Shown here: positions 12,436 to 21,074 of the stretch, in pieces
Numbering within the stretch: the first letter of the stretch is position 1
Layout: the number at the start of each line of letters is the position of its first letter
Virus record (IMG/VR): IMGVR_UViG_3300044729_000556
Location: 1-21,074 of that record
From: a virus
Reading direction: 5' to 3' (one strand)
DNA: 21,074 bases
Translations under genes and position numbers: made by a program
Notes under the pieces: model-generated
What the model was told of the DNA's origin: nothing
Seen by the model: only the letters and a program-made list of their open reading frames with translations
The model's database searches: none

Positions 12436-13466
12436 TATTTTAACCTCGAAGTAAAGTCACCTAAAGAACCAGCATCTTGAGACATAACAGAATTAAAAGC
12501 ATCACCAAACTGTTGAAGTGCCCAGTAAGGACGTTTACCTTCAGTAGATTCAACAAGTAAATTAGCAATATCTGTTTCGTCAAAACCACCACTAGTAACA
12601 TCTAAAGTTAAACCAGTAACAGGGTCTATGTATTGAGATTCAACTTTTGGTGAAGCAAAAGCATTAGATTTAATTTGTTCTCTTAAATTTAATGCTTCAA
12701 CTTCTGTAGCATCACGATTATAATATGTTTGAAAAACATTATTAATTGCAAGATTTAGTTTAGTATCACTAGGAATGTTAACAGAACCACCTGTTTTTAA
12801 TTCTTGTTGATAGTTAGTTTGTAGAAAATCATCCCAATCTTGAATGTTGCCACCTGCACCTTGAGGGGTTTCAAGTAATTGTCTATTAGAAACACTAACA
12901 TCATTCAACATACTCTCAATGGCTCTTTGAGTCACTGGGTCAATAATATTTTTTGTTCCTGGACGAATTGCGGAAAGGTAACTTTCTGGGTCCATGTAAC
13001 GACCTTGATAAAGTTTTTCTTTCAAATCTAGAATTGATGGTCCACCTGTTTGGCTTTTGTAAGTATATAAACTTGCAAATTCTTCTGCTGCTTGAAGTAA
13101 TGGTTTAACATATAAATAACCCATACCACCAGGAAGAAGAACAGAAGGTTGTGCTGCATCAGTTTCAGGACTCTCTGGTGAAGGAAGCATGAACATAAAA
13201 GAAGCACCGCCACCTTCAAGAGGAGCAACTTTACCTTCTTGAAGAACTCTGCTACTTGGAACATAATCACTAGGGTTTCTACCATATATATTATAGGTTT
13301 TAGCAATCTTTGCTTTAGTAACCTTTGCACCCTGAGATTCTATTTCTTTCATCTGTTCTGGAGTGTATTCTCTATCAGCAAAAGATGCTTTAAGTCCCTC
13401 AGCCAAAAACCTTGTTAAAGGATTTCCTTTATCTTGTGACTCGTCTTTCTTTATATTATCAGCCAT
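12435..13466 (-). CDS. 343-residue putative internal virion protein
   Basis: ATG 13466 follows AAGGT. The product begins MADNIKKDESQDKGNPLTRF and is mainly helical and hydrophilic. It has a short Gly-rich hydrophobic segment (VLLPGGMGYLYVKPLLQAAE, near residue 110) and a middle region with DPESYLSAIRPGTKNIIDPV. It also contains NVFQTYYNRDATEVEALNLR, which resembles spacer sequence in large phage structural proteins. No catalytic motif is visible. It lies between the giant protein and the transglycosylase protein, with start and stop coupling, so it is probably a member of the same ejection complex. That role rests on context only. Confidence 0.62.
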   Translation of the reverse strand: MADNIKKDESQDKGNPLTRFLAEGLKASFADREYTPEQMKEIESQGAKVTKAKIAKTYNIYGRNPSDYVPSSRVLQEGKVAPLEGGGASFMFMLPSPESPETDAAQPSVLLPGGMGYLYVKPLLQAAEEFASLYTYKSQTGGPSILDLKEKLYQGRYMDPESYLSAIRPGTKNIIDPVTQRAIESMLNDVSVSNRQLLETPQGAGGNIQDWDDFLQTNYQQELKTGGSVNIPSDTKLNLAINNVFQTYYNRDATEVEALNLREQIKSNAFASPKVESQYIDPVTGLTLDVTSGGFDETDIANLLVESTEGKRPYWALQQFGDAFNSVMSQDAGSLGDFTSRLK

Positions 13467-13477
13467 TGAAACCTTAT

Positions 13478-16400
13478 CTATAACGTATCTCTAGATTTGA
13501 ACTTGAGCATAGGTTCAAATATAACTTTACTTGCTTGACTTAAAGAACCATCACCAATGGTTAGTTTCCTTAAATCAGTTAATGCATTGTTTCTGTAAAT
13601 CTTTTTATCTCTAACAGCATTAGGGTCATTGATAGAATTTTTGTAATTAAAATAGTTCATTGAATCATCAACTATTTCAGTTGAAGCAATTAACTTATTT
13701 CTAGTCATCTCATCAATAGGAGCAGTTGGGTCATTCAACATTGACTTCAAATCTCTAAGCATTGTTTCTTGTTTAGAAATACCAAAGTCACCTTGTTGTA
13801 AAGCACGGTCTAAGAAAGGATTAGATATTCTTAAAGCCTTTCGATACCGTTCAGTTGAATCTTTAATGTATTGATGTTTCCTGTAATCAGGTTCTTTAGC
13901 AATAGCATCAAAGGCTTTATCTTCAGCATCAAAGTATCTTTGTCTATCAACAGCAACTTGAACTTCGTTAAGGAAAGATTCTAAATCTCTACTCTTAATC
14001 ATCTCTGATGCTTCAAACCAAGCATATGCTGCTGGACTAAAATCACCAACATCTGGTGCAGCCAAGAAAGCAACATCGCCATACTTCTTTATAAAGTCTT
14101 GGTTACGAATAGTCCAGTCTTTAACAGCATCAGTTTTTTGAAATGCTATTTCTTGAACTTTATCGTTACGAGAAACAGTGTAAACAAGTCTGTTAGGATT
14201 TTGTCCGACAAATGCTACTAATGCTTCTTCGTAAAGGTCATCACGTCTAGGGTTTGGTGCCTTGGCAAGGTTCTCATAAAGGTCAAAGAACTCTTGACGG
14301 ATAGCACTAATACCAACTTCTCTTAAATAATCTGGAACATCTCTTGACTCTTTAGTTGACACACCGAAAGGTATTGGTGTCATACCAAGAATGTTTCTTA
14401 AAGCAACAACGTTATGCCCAGTTATTCTAATCTTTTTAATGTATTCATATTTTTCTTCAGCAGTTGCATTAACAGGTAAACCAATACCATTGGCTTGATT
14501 GTATGCAATTGCTTGATGAACAGCAGTTACTTCTTGTTTTTCTTTATCGTCAGAGGAAAGAACTCTCCACCCTCTATCAAGCCAAACAGGTACCATTGCT
14601 CTACGTAAAGTTAAGTTGTCCCCAATTTCACCAAGCATAATGTTATCAACTCTGTCAGCAACAATATCACCATAACTGCCAGGTAGATTGCCAACTATTG
14701 TTTTAAATAACCAAACAGAACCACCAGCAACAGGTCCAGATAATGTTGGCATTGCTGCATCAGGTGACAAAGATGGGTTAGCAAAGTTTAAAGTTAAACT
14801 AAAGTTATTAAATAATGGTTGTTTGTATCCTGCTTCACCGCCACCAAGAACATTCATTACAGGACTTACAGCCTGGAATATGAAGTTATCCATTGGCATA
14901 ATTACATAACGTCCACCTGAAGCATCTTCGTGTATGAAACCACTACCATCTAAACCTAATGAGGCTAAACGCATTCTGTAAAGAACAGGTAATGTGTGTT
15001 TACGTAGACGATAAAAACGTCTCATAAAGTCTTCTGTTGCACGATAGAAACGTCCAACGTTACGAACAGACCAGGCTAATTGGCTTCGAATTGCAGGGTT
15101 ATCAACAAAGTTTAATAGTTCCATTGTTGCTTCTTGGTTAGCAATTTCGGTATAACGTTTCTTTGCTACCTCTTTAGCCCAGAACATAGCAGAATCTGAT
15201 GGGTTTGGTCCTACAGATTTTAAAATTTCTTTAGCAAAGTCTTGTTCTGCTTGACGATATACTTCTCGTTTAGCCAAGTACATTGCAGTGTGTGCAGGTG
15301 CACGATGCCATGCTGTTACTTGTTGGTCAAATCTTTCATAGAACCATTCTTTAACTTTACCGAAAGAAGATATACCATCGGAACCAGCAAAATCAATATT
15401 TGTTTTAAACTGTCCAGTTATTAGGTTATCTTGTGATGCTGCAAAGTATTCTTCGAAATCTAATTCTTTCCATGCCTTATCTAAAGTAACTGGTGTTGGT
15501 GCATTAGGGGCAATCTTTGAATTAATTAAATCCCAAAGTCTTTGATTAAAGGCTTTCTCATAACCACCATTGAACTCGTTCTTTAAATCAGCAAGAACAT
15601 TAACTACTCGTTCTTGTGCAATTTCAGCATCAGTAAAACCTTGTTTACGTTTAACAACTGAATCAGCAGAACCATTAATAAAGGCTCCAACAGTTTTAGG
15701 GTTACTTATAATCCAGTTATCTGTAGAATCTTTCCAAAATCCAATGTTTAACATTGAACTATCTACAGCATCTTGAATATCTTTAGGTGTTTGTAAACCA
15801 TTATGTTTAAAGAATGTTTCGGCTGGTCTCCAATAGACCTTAAACCCTTGTGATTTTGGATTACCAAGTCTGAAATCGTTCATGCCAAAACGTTTTTTGG
15901 TTTCCCACCATTGACTAATTGCACGTTGACGTCGGTCAGCATTTTCAGCAACAGGTTTAAATATGCTGCTAATTGTTCCACCAAGTTCTTCAACTTGCTT
16001 ACTTAAAGTATCTAATGGTGCAATTTCAATACGTGGCATTTCAAATCTGCCACCAAGACCAGAGTTAACAGCAACAGTTGAAGTAACTGATTCAAGAGCA
16101 TGAGGGTTATTTACCAGCAAATCGTGCATATCTTCTCTTTGCTGTGCTGTTACTATCTTAATTTTAGTTTTCTCATCAACTGCACGAATAGATTCGTCAG
16201 CCAAGAACCCTATTTTTTCTACTTGAGATAAATCACGTGCAACTATTTGTGCTCTAACCTCATCAGTTATTGCACCAGAATAGTTTCTAAGTTTGTTTCT
16301 TAACCAGGCTATAGATTTTACTGGTCCACCAAGCATCACACCTGCTGCTGTTGCACCAAAACGACCTACACCTGATAAATAATTATATAATGCTTCCTTT

Positions 16401-18514
16401 GGTGCATAAAGCATGAAGAACATTTGTTCATCGATGGCTGATTTGATACCAAGTTTTGGGGCTAAAGTAAAGAATGTCCAGTTATCGTTTAATCCTTGGA
16501 TTGTTTTACTGTTAGTTATTGCACCAACACGTTTAAGCATTTCATATTTGCTACCACCATGGACTTTAAACAAAGCATCTGAAGTAAATTGTGCAATTTC
16601 TTGCCAAGGTAATTGACCAATAAATGGGGTTTCTTGAAAAGCATGAGGTGCACCAGCAACTACTTGACGAACAGGTAGATTTTCTAGTAATGCTTCTGGT
16701 CCACCAGATAATACTCTTTGTTTAGCACTAACAACACCTGCATCAACAAACTCTTTACCAATAAAACTTTCAACTTGTGAGAAGAAACCAGGTGCGTTAC
16801 CAAATTGTTCGTTAAGAATCCTTTTCATGAACTCTTCGCCACCAGGCATAGCACTTACACCCATGCGATGCATGATAAATGAGTAAAGTCCACGTAATGC
16901 TAGAACTCTATCTCCAGGTGTTTCAAGGTTTCTGAACATTTGAGTATACAATTGTGCTAAAGGTTTACTCATTACTAACCCTGCAGTGCTTTCAACAACA
17001 TCAAGTGTGTTATCAACACCACTGGTTAACGCTTTTGCACCAGTTTCTGTTTCTTCAACTACGTTATTAACAATATTTATTGGTCTGTTACCAGGATGAA
17101 TACGTAGTTTATTCATTAAACCATTAATACCTTTAAGGCTTTCTCTAGCCATTTGTATAGATGGTGCGTTAGCGAATGTTTCTAAGTTCTTTGTTGAACC
17201 AAGTGCTGTTTCTTCACCCATTAGAAGGGTAGTTTGTAGAAAATCTTCAGTAAAAAGTTTTTGTTCTGATGGAGTTAATGCACTTTTAGTTGCTGCTTGC
17301 CAAAAGTTTGATACTTTTTCTGTTATTTCTTTTTTAATTGCACGTGTTTTACTTGCATGTAAAACGTGGTTGCCTATGAATCTTTGAGTTGAGTGTGTTC
17401 TTCCACCAAAGAATAAAGCAAAATCATCCATTTTACTAAAATATTCTCTTGCTGATTCAGCATCAAATACTTTATTGGCTGCTAGTAAAGATAGTGCTTC
17501 ATCGGTATCAAATTGTGTACCTTGAGTTATCTTTAAAATCTCATCTTTAATACTCTTTTGAGCAACAGGGTTACCTTTTGCTTCAGCGTATCTTTGAACT
17601 TTAGGTCCAAGGTTGTCCCATGCTTGGACTACTTCAGGAAATTTTTCAAAAGCAATATCAATACCATCAGCACCAAGTTTGGCTAAGTTCGCTAATTTAG
17701 ATGCTCTTGTTAAACCTAAACGTGCAATTGGTCCTAAACCAAAAGTAACATATGTTAAAGGGTCAATCATTATTTGGTACTGTAAATCTAATACACCAGA
17801 TAATGTGTTAAATGCAAGTTTGTAAAAAGGATTATCTGTTTGTCTATTACCTAAAACGTTTCTTGCTGTGGTACGACCTGGGCTTAGTTGTGCTCTTTTA
17901 TATTGGTCAAGTATTGGTCTGAAAGTATCTGGTTGATTGAAAACTAAATCAACAACGTTTCTTAATTCTTCACTGTTTAAACCTTGATTAGCAATTATTT
18001 CACCAGGTGTTTTACCTTGGGCTAATCCTCTAGCAACAGTACCAACTGTTGTGCCATAAGTTGCGTCTAATGTTTCAATTTGTTTTTGGTCAAACATGTT
18101 GGCACCATCCCAACCGTCTTGCCAAATCTTATTACTCAAATCAGGACCTTGTGCTGCTAATTGTGCTGTACGTCCTGGCATGTTAATAACATCACTGTAT
18201 GTTTTGGCTGCACCAAAAACAGCAGTGATAGGTGATTTAATAAGTTTTATTGCAGCACTGGCTAAACTCCAGTTACTTGGTTGATTATTGTAATCTGTTT
18301 TACCAAATAAACTTTCTAATGCTTTTTGGATTTCTGGGTCTAAAGCATCATAGTTTAATTTAGCAGTACTTTTATCATCCATGTTTAACAGTTCACGATG
18401 CTTATCAAACAAATAAGTGTATGACTCAATACTGTTTTTAGAAGATTTACTTAAGTTTGCTTTATAGGCAGCAGTTGCCAGATTAGGTGCAGTCTTCCAT
18501 ACAATCTGGTCCAT
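13478..18514 (-). CDS. Giant (1678-residue) putative internal virion / DNA ejection protein
   Basis: ATG 18514 overlaps the upstream TAA, with GGAGC upstream. It is by far the largest gene, taking up almost a quarter of the window. The sequence is mostly helical with scattered hydrophobic patches (PITAVFGAAKTYSDVINMPG; YQIMIDPLTYVTFGLGPIAR; GATAAGVMLGGPVKSIAWLR; FIFQAVSPVMNVLGGGEAGY), and highly charged helices near the C-terminus. I find no Walker box, polymerase, protease or muramidase motif. Size, composition and company with LysM and transglycosylase proteins suit a protein of the T7 gp16 type that forms the channel for DNA entry. T7 gp16 is about 1300 residues, so this one is longer and lacks the enzymatic head. 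It is not a tape measure, as no tail-tube genes exist here. The role is inferred. Confidence 0.65.
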   Translation of the reverse strand: MDQIVWKTAPNLATAAYKANLSKSSKNSIESYTYLFDKHRELLNMDDKSTAKLNYDALDPEIQKALESLFGKTDYNNQPSNWSLASAAIKLIKSPITAVFGAAKTYSDVINMPGRTAQLAAQGPDLSNKIWQDGWDGANMFDQKQIETLDATYGTTVGTVARGLAQGKTPGEIIANQGLNSEELRNVVDLVFNQPDTFRPILDQYKRAQLSPGRTTARNVLGNRQTDNPFYKLAFNTLSGVLDLQYQIMIDPLTYVTFGLGPIARLGLTRASKLANLAKLGADGIDIAFEKFPEVVQAWDNLGPKVQRYAEAKGNPVAQKSIKDEILKITQGTQFDTDEALSLLAANKVFDAESAREYFSKMDDFALFFGGRTHSTQRFIGNHVLHASKTRAIKKEITEKVSNFWQAATKSALTPSEQKLFTEDFLQTTLLMGEETALGSTKNLETFANAPSIQMARESLKGINGLMNKLRIHPGNRPINIVNNVVEETETGAKALTSGVDNTLDVVESTAGLVMSKPLAQLYTQMFRNLETPGDRVLALRGLYSFIMHRMGVSAMPGGEEFMKRILNEQFGNAPGFFSQVESFIGKEFVDAGVVSAKQRVLSGGPEALLENLPVRQVVAGAPHAFQETPFIGQLPWQEIAQFTSDALFKVHGGSKYEMLKRVGAITNSKTIQGLNDNWTFFTLAPKLGIKSAIDEQMFFMLYAPKEALYNYLSGVGRFGATAAGVMLGGPVKSIAWLRNKLRNYSGAITDEVRAQIVARDLSQVEKIGFLADESIRAVDEKTKIKIVTAQQREDMHDLLVNNPHALESVTSTVAVNSGLGGRFEMPRIEIAPLDTLSKQVEELGGTISSIFKPVAENADRRQRAISQWWETKKRFGMNDFRLGNPKSQGFKVYWRPAETFFKHNGLQTPKDIQDAVDSSMLNIGFWKDSTDNWIISNPKTVGAFINGSADSVVKRKQGFTDAEIAQERVVNVLADLKNEFNGGYEKAFNQRLWDLINSKIAPNAPTPVTLDKAWKELDFEEYFAASQDNLITGQFKTNIDFAGSDGISSFGKVKEWFYERFDQQVTAWHRAPAHTAMYLAKREVYRQAEQDFAKEILKSVGPNPSDSAMFWAKEVAKKRYTEIANQEATMELLNFVDNPAIRSQLAWSVRNVGRFYRATEDFMRRFYRLRKHTLPVLYRMRLASLGLDGSGFIHEDASGGRYVIMPMDNFIFQAVSPVMNVLGGGEAGYKQPLFNNFSLTLNFANPSLSPDAAMPTLSGPVAGGSVWLFKTIVGNLPGSYGDIVADRVDNIMLGEIGDNLTLRRAMVPVWLDRGWRVLSSDDKEKQEVTAVHQAIAYNQANGIGLPVNATAEEKYEYIKKIRITGHNVVALRNILGMTPIPFGVSTKESRDVPDYLREVGISAIRQEFFDLYENLAKAPNPRRDDLYEEALVAFVGQNPNRLVYTVSRNDKVQEIAFQKTDAVKDWTIRNQDFIKKYGDVAFLAAPDVGDFSPAAYAWFEASEMIKSRDLESFLNEVQVAVDRQRYFDAEDKAFDAIAKEPDYRKHQYIKDSTERYRKALRISNPFLDRALQQGDFGISKQETMLRDLKSMLNDPTAPIDEMTRNKLIASTEIVDDSMNYFNYKNSINDPNAVRDKKIYRNNALTDLRKLTIGDGSLSQASKVIFEPMLKFKSRDTL

Positions 18515-18921
18515 TATGCTCCGATAATTGTGTTGTATGCTGCTGCTGTTTCACCTGAAGGGTCAAACTGCATAACCTCTGCTAGTACTTGTTCAATTGT
18601 TGGATTTTGTGGTGTAGGTAAATCTAATGAACTAAAGTCTGTACCAAGACCAACTCTTGAACCTTGTGTTGTTGGTTCTGATGGTCGTTCAGTCATCGCT
18701 GTTAAAGGAGTAAGTTTACCCATCATTGCTTTTTGAACATCAGCAGCAGTTGGTATTCTTGCAGCAGTTGGTTTACCAGCCATATCTGCACCTTGTTGTT
18801 GTTGCAACAATGCTTGACCTTCACCGTAAGAACCACCAGACATATAACGTACTGGTTGTTTGGAAGTGTTCATGTCAGTTCGTCTAGCGAACTTACTTGG
18901 TCCTGATACTTGCTCAGCCAT
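18514..18921 (-). CDS. 135-residue conserved protein downstream of portal
   Basis: ATG 18921 overlaps the upstream TAA, behind GAGGAT. The product is rich in Gly, Gln, Pro and Thr and likely disordered. It has YMSGGSYGEGQALLQQQQGA, then MTERPSEPTTQGSRVGLGTD, and a helical C-terminus (PTIEQVLAEVMQFDPSGETA). The SGGxYGxxxAL..QQ and RPxEP segments resemble small proteins that follow the portal in actinobacterial phages. It may be a portal-associated or internal virion protein. There is no enzymatic motif, and its role is unknown. Confidence 0.72.
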   Translation of the reverse strand: MAEQVSGPSKFARRTDMNTSKQPVRYMSGGSYGEGQALLQQQQGADMAGKPTAARIPTAADVQKAMMGKLTPLTAMTERPSEPTTQGSRVGLGTDFSSLDLPTPQNPTIEQVLAEVMQFDPSGETAAAYNTIIGA

Positions 18922-19178
18922 TAATCCTCATCTTCATCAAGTGTGTTAAATTTTTCATCTAACAAACGCCCTGCTTCTGTAATCATTCCCTGTAATTTCC
19001 AGTTAGGAGATTTGTTGTCATCTAGTACATGTAAAAAGTATTTGCCATTGGAATCAATCATTTCAACAATGGTTATTGCACCTGTTAGCATTCCACCCAT
19101 CGGATGCAAGTCTTGAACAAAATCGTTTAACGCATCCTGAAACTTTTTCACGTAATCAGGTTGTGTACGTTTTGTCAT
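18921..19178 (-). CDS. 85-residue protein, unknown function
   Basis: ATG 19178 is one base after the portal stop, and AGGAT in the portal's last codons is the ribosome site. The product begins MTKRTQPDYVKKFQDALNDF and contains GAITIVEMIDSNGKYFLHVL, a likely beta hairpin, then WKLQGMITEAGRLLDEKFNT and an acidic end (LDEDED). A beta hairpin followed by 'W...GM...A..L' is seen in small actinophage proteins near the portal, but I cannot name a family. The acidic tail codons GAT GAG GAT supply the next ribosome site. Confidence 0.7.
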   Translation of the reverse strand: MTKRTQPDYVKKFQDALNDFVQDLHPMGGMLTGAITIVEMIDSNGKYFLHVLDDNKSPNWKLQGMITEAGRLLDEKFNTLDEDED

Positions 19179-19179
19179 T

Positions 19180-20898
19180 TTATCCTGCTATCTGTCCTAG
19201 TATTTGTGCTATGTTTGGTGCTTGTGGTGGAGTGGCTCCAGTTGAGGGAGCGGGAGCACTCGTAGGGGACGGTTGTGCTACAACCTGCTGTGGTAACCCC
19301 TCAACTGGAGTAGGTTCAGGTTCAGCAAATACTTTCTTTGCTGCCTCTTCAATTGAAGTTCCATTTTGTCTTGCAGTTATTATTTCAGATAATTGTAAAA
19401 TAAGTTTTGCAGGACTTTGTCCAGTTGCAATCATTTCAGGTAATGCTGCTGCACTTGATTCTATTGCTTTGTTTAAGTTATCTCTCATACGTTGAACATC
19501 AATGCGTTCTTGTTCTTTAGAAACATTCAATGCCCATGGTAGTTCACTCATAACAAATTCGCGTGATACTAAATCCCCACCCATTGCTTGTAGTGAGAAG
19601 ATAAGTGCACGTGATGGGTCAAGACCTGCCATCAGTCCGTAACGAACTTCAACAGTGTAGTCACCTTTAATGTCTTTTGCTGGATTGTATTTAAGTTCGT
19701 ATGGTGCACCGTCATTTACACCACGAACTGTTTTATCTATTGGGAATATTTTTTCATCTATACGCATGCATAGACTTAAAACATCTTCAAAGGTTTGTGC
19801 TATTACTTGTTGTCCTGCTTTGATTTGTGAATCAAATGCACCTAATAACGCCTGGACACCTTGACCAGTGATAATGCTGGCATCAATGTTGCCAGTTCTA
19901 CCTTCTGGATATCGGGCACCCAGACGCATTTCCTGTTGCAACACTGCTTGTTCAGTAAATGCTGCATTCGGTAACTCTAAACCGACTCTTCGGATTTGCT
20001 GAGGGTTTTGACTTCTCAACACAGCATCTGGTCCGAATGCTAATTCTTGAACATCATTAGGCAATGCCAACGGAGCCTGAACGGATTTTTCTGCTGCTTC
20101 AAGTGCAAGCAAGGAGAAACGTGCACGTGCGAGTTGAACCCACACCACGTCATCAAATTGTCCACGCATGTCATCATCAATGCTTGGGCGACGTGCAACA
20201 CGTACCATCATCTCACCAATTGGATTAGGTGTACGTTTTAAAACAAGATTACTTTTTTGTGGAACAAACAAAAGGATTTGTTCAGCATCCTCATACTTAA
20301 CCATTTCAACCATGGCATACAAATCAACATTGTCTCTACCGTTAGGTCCAACAAGTTGTGATTCGTATTCTGGAAATTCAACAATTAACTCTGCAAGAGT
20401 TTTATAATATCTACGAGTGTAAGAAACTAAACGATTAAAGCGGTCAAACTCTGGGTATGCACCAAGAGGATTATCTAAACGTATACGAGGCTGATTACTT
20501 TCAACATCTATTTCAACAACTATTGGTAAAAAACCATATGTGAGGTACCAATCAGCCCCAGTATACATTTGCGTTTGTAAGCGTGAAGAGTGAGCATAGT
20601 AGTTCACAATCATGCTTCGCTTCTCTGCCTGTGCTTTAGCACGGTCAGAAGTTACATTGAAGGTTGTGCAATTAAAACTTGGTAGAGGTGCAAGCACTTC
20701 TGCTAAATCTCTTGCCGCAACATCAATGAAGTTAGCAATCATTGGTTGGGTCATGCCTTCAGGAAAAAAGTCAGGGTACACGTTAGATATTTGTCCACGT
20801 CTTACAGACAAAACATTTGCCATACGTGTGTCACGGTCAGCGTTGCGACGTTTTAAAGCCTCAACCTTGTCAGCGATTTGTCGCACTTCAAGTGCCAT
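19180..20898 (-). CDS. Portal protein
   Basis: This 572-residue protein starts at ATG 20898, 5 bases after AGGAG. Early sequence has PMIANFIDVAARDLAEVLAP (about residues 52-71), typical of the first portal helices, then DWYLTYGFLPIVVEIDVE and PRIRLDNPLGAYPEFDRFNR. This is the beta region in which portals of this class carry a 'DP..xYPE' segment. The long helix and wing region follows (ARARFSLLALEAAEKSVQAP ... ITGQGVQALLGAFDSQIKAG). The last 45 residues are Pro/Ala-rich and flexible (EPEPTPVEGLPQQV). Size and position match podovirus portals. It would form the dodecameric ring at the capsid vertex for DNA packaging and exit. A terminase is expected upstream, outside the window. Confidence 0.85.
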   Translation of the reverse strand: MALEVRQIADKVEALKRRNADRDTRMANVLSVRRGQISNVYPDFFPEGMTQPMIANFIDVAARDLAEVLAPLPSFNCTTFNVTSDRAKAQAEKRSMIVNYYAHSSRLQTQMYTGADWYLTYGFLPIVVEIDVESNQPRIRLDNPLGAYPEFDRFNRLVSYTRRYYKTLAELIVEFPEYESQLVGPNGRDNVDLYAMVEMVKYEDAEQILLFVPQKSNLVLKRTPNPIGEMMVRVARRPSIDDDMRGQFDDVVWVQLARARFSLLALEAAEKSVQAPLALPNDVQELAFGPDAVLRSQNPQQIRRVGLELPNAAFTEQAVLQQEMRLGARYPEGRTGNIDASIITGQGVQALLGAFDSQIKAGQQVIAQTFEDVLSLCMRIDEKIFPIDKTVRGVNDGAPYELKYNPAKDIKGDYTVEVRYGLMAGLDPSRALIFSLQAMGGDLVSREFVMSELPWALNVSKEQERIDVQRMRDNLNKAIESSAAALPEMIATGQSPAKLILQLSEIITARQNGTSIEEAAKKVFAEPEPTPVEGLPQQVVAQPSPTSAPAPSTGATPPQAPNIAQILGQIAG

Positions 20899-20906
20899 TC
20901 AAACTC

Positions 20907-21074
20907 CTATTGGTATAAGTCAGCGTATGTTGCTGCTGCTAGTTCATCTAAGTTAACAACACCACGCTGGCGGATACCAGCCCTAGTTGCATATTTGTTG
21001 TAGTTATGAGATTGTGCAAACCCCATTTGCTGAATTAATTCTTTAACTCTAATCTCACAAAACCATAAAGCCAT
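20907..21074 (-). CDS. Small protein or C-terminus of an upstream gene at the window edge
   Basis: The frame is open from base 21074, where the first three bases read ATG, to TAG at 20907-20909, giving 55 residues: MALWFCEIRVKELIQQMGFA, then QSHNYNKYATRAGIRQRGVV, then NLDELAAATYADLYQ. The TAG overlaps the AGGAG of the portal gene, so the end is well supported. Because the ATG is exactly at the edge, no ribosome site can be checked. This may be a complete small protein, or the tail of a longer gene such as a terminase subunit, though no terminase motif is visible. The function is unknown. Confidence 0.55.
   Translation of the reverse strand: MALWFCEIRVKELIQQMGFAQSHNYNKYATRAGIRQRGVVNLDELAAATYADLYQ

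Noticed and set aside
13478-18514. Giant gene considered as a tape-measure protein or a virion RNA polymerase.
   Set aside because: There are no tail-tube, sheath or tail-assembly chaperone genes, and I find no polymerase motifs, so an ejection-type internal protein fits better.

Overview
The window is a compact, AT-rich stretch of a tailed bacteriophage genome, about 21 kb of the virion-structure module. Every credible gene is on the minus strand, so transcription runs from the right end (21074) to the left end (1). Genes mostly abut or overlap by 1-20 bases (many TAATG or ATGA junctions), and Shine-Dalgarno sequences are clear. There is a portal, a scaffold, an N4-gp56-like major capsid protein, large internal-virion-type proteins and a lytic transglycosylase, but no tape measure, tail tube or sheath. 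This points to a short-tailed (podovirus-type) phage. Several small proteins resemble families I associate with actinobacterial phages, so an AT-rich aquatic actinobacterium is a reasonable host guess. The host is an inference, not something the sequence proves.

Layout in transcription order. (1) 21074-18514: a small ORF, the portal, and two small conserved proteins. (2) 18514-9982: four large proteins, namely a giant 1678-residue putative ejection protein, a 343-residue protein, a protein with an N-terminal lytic transglycosylase domain, and a protein with an N-terminal LysM domain. (3) A 124-bp gap, the longest non-coding stretch, with a palindrome and two plus-strand mini-ORFs. (4) 9857-8336: scaffold and major capsid protein, then a strong terminator-like hairpin. 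(5) 8272-7493: three small proteins (one with a TTG start, one membrane-anchored, one with a CxxC pair). (6) 7500-5026: eight small, mostly very basic proteins in a tightly coupled run, four of which are too short to stand out as ORFs. (7) 5029-1: a head-tail adaptor candidate, a tail-fibre protein, a small beta-rich protein, and three related receptor-binding-type proteins with a short coiled-coil protein among them; the last gene runs off the left end.

Working together, portal, scaffold and capsid protein would build the procapsid. The internal proteins with LysM and transglycosylase domains would cross or digest peptidoglycan during DNA ejection. The adaptor and fibres would close the vertex and bind the host. 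The role of the basic-protein island is unknown and is the most interesting open question here. I see no tRNA, CRISPR array, insertion sequence, integrase or replication gene. No stretch over 300 bases lacks a gene.
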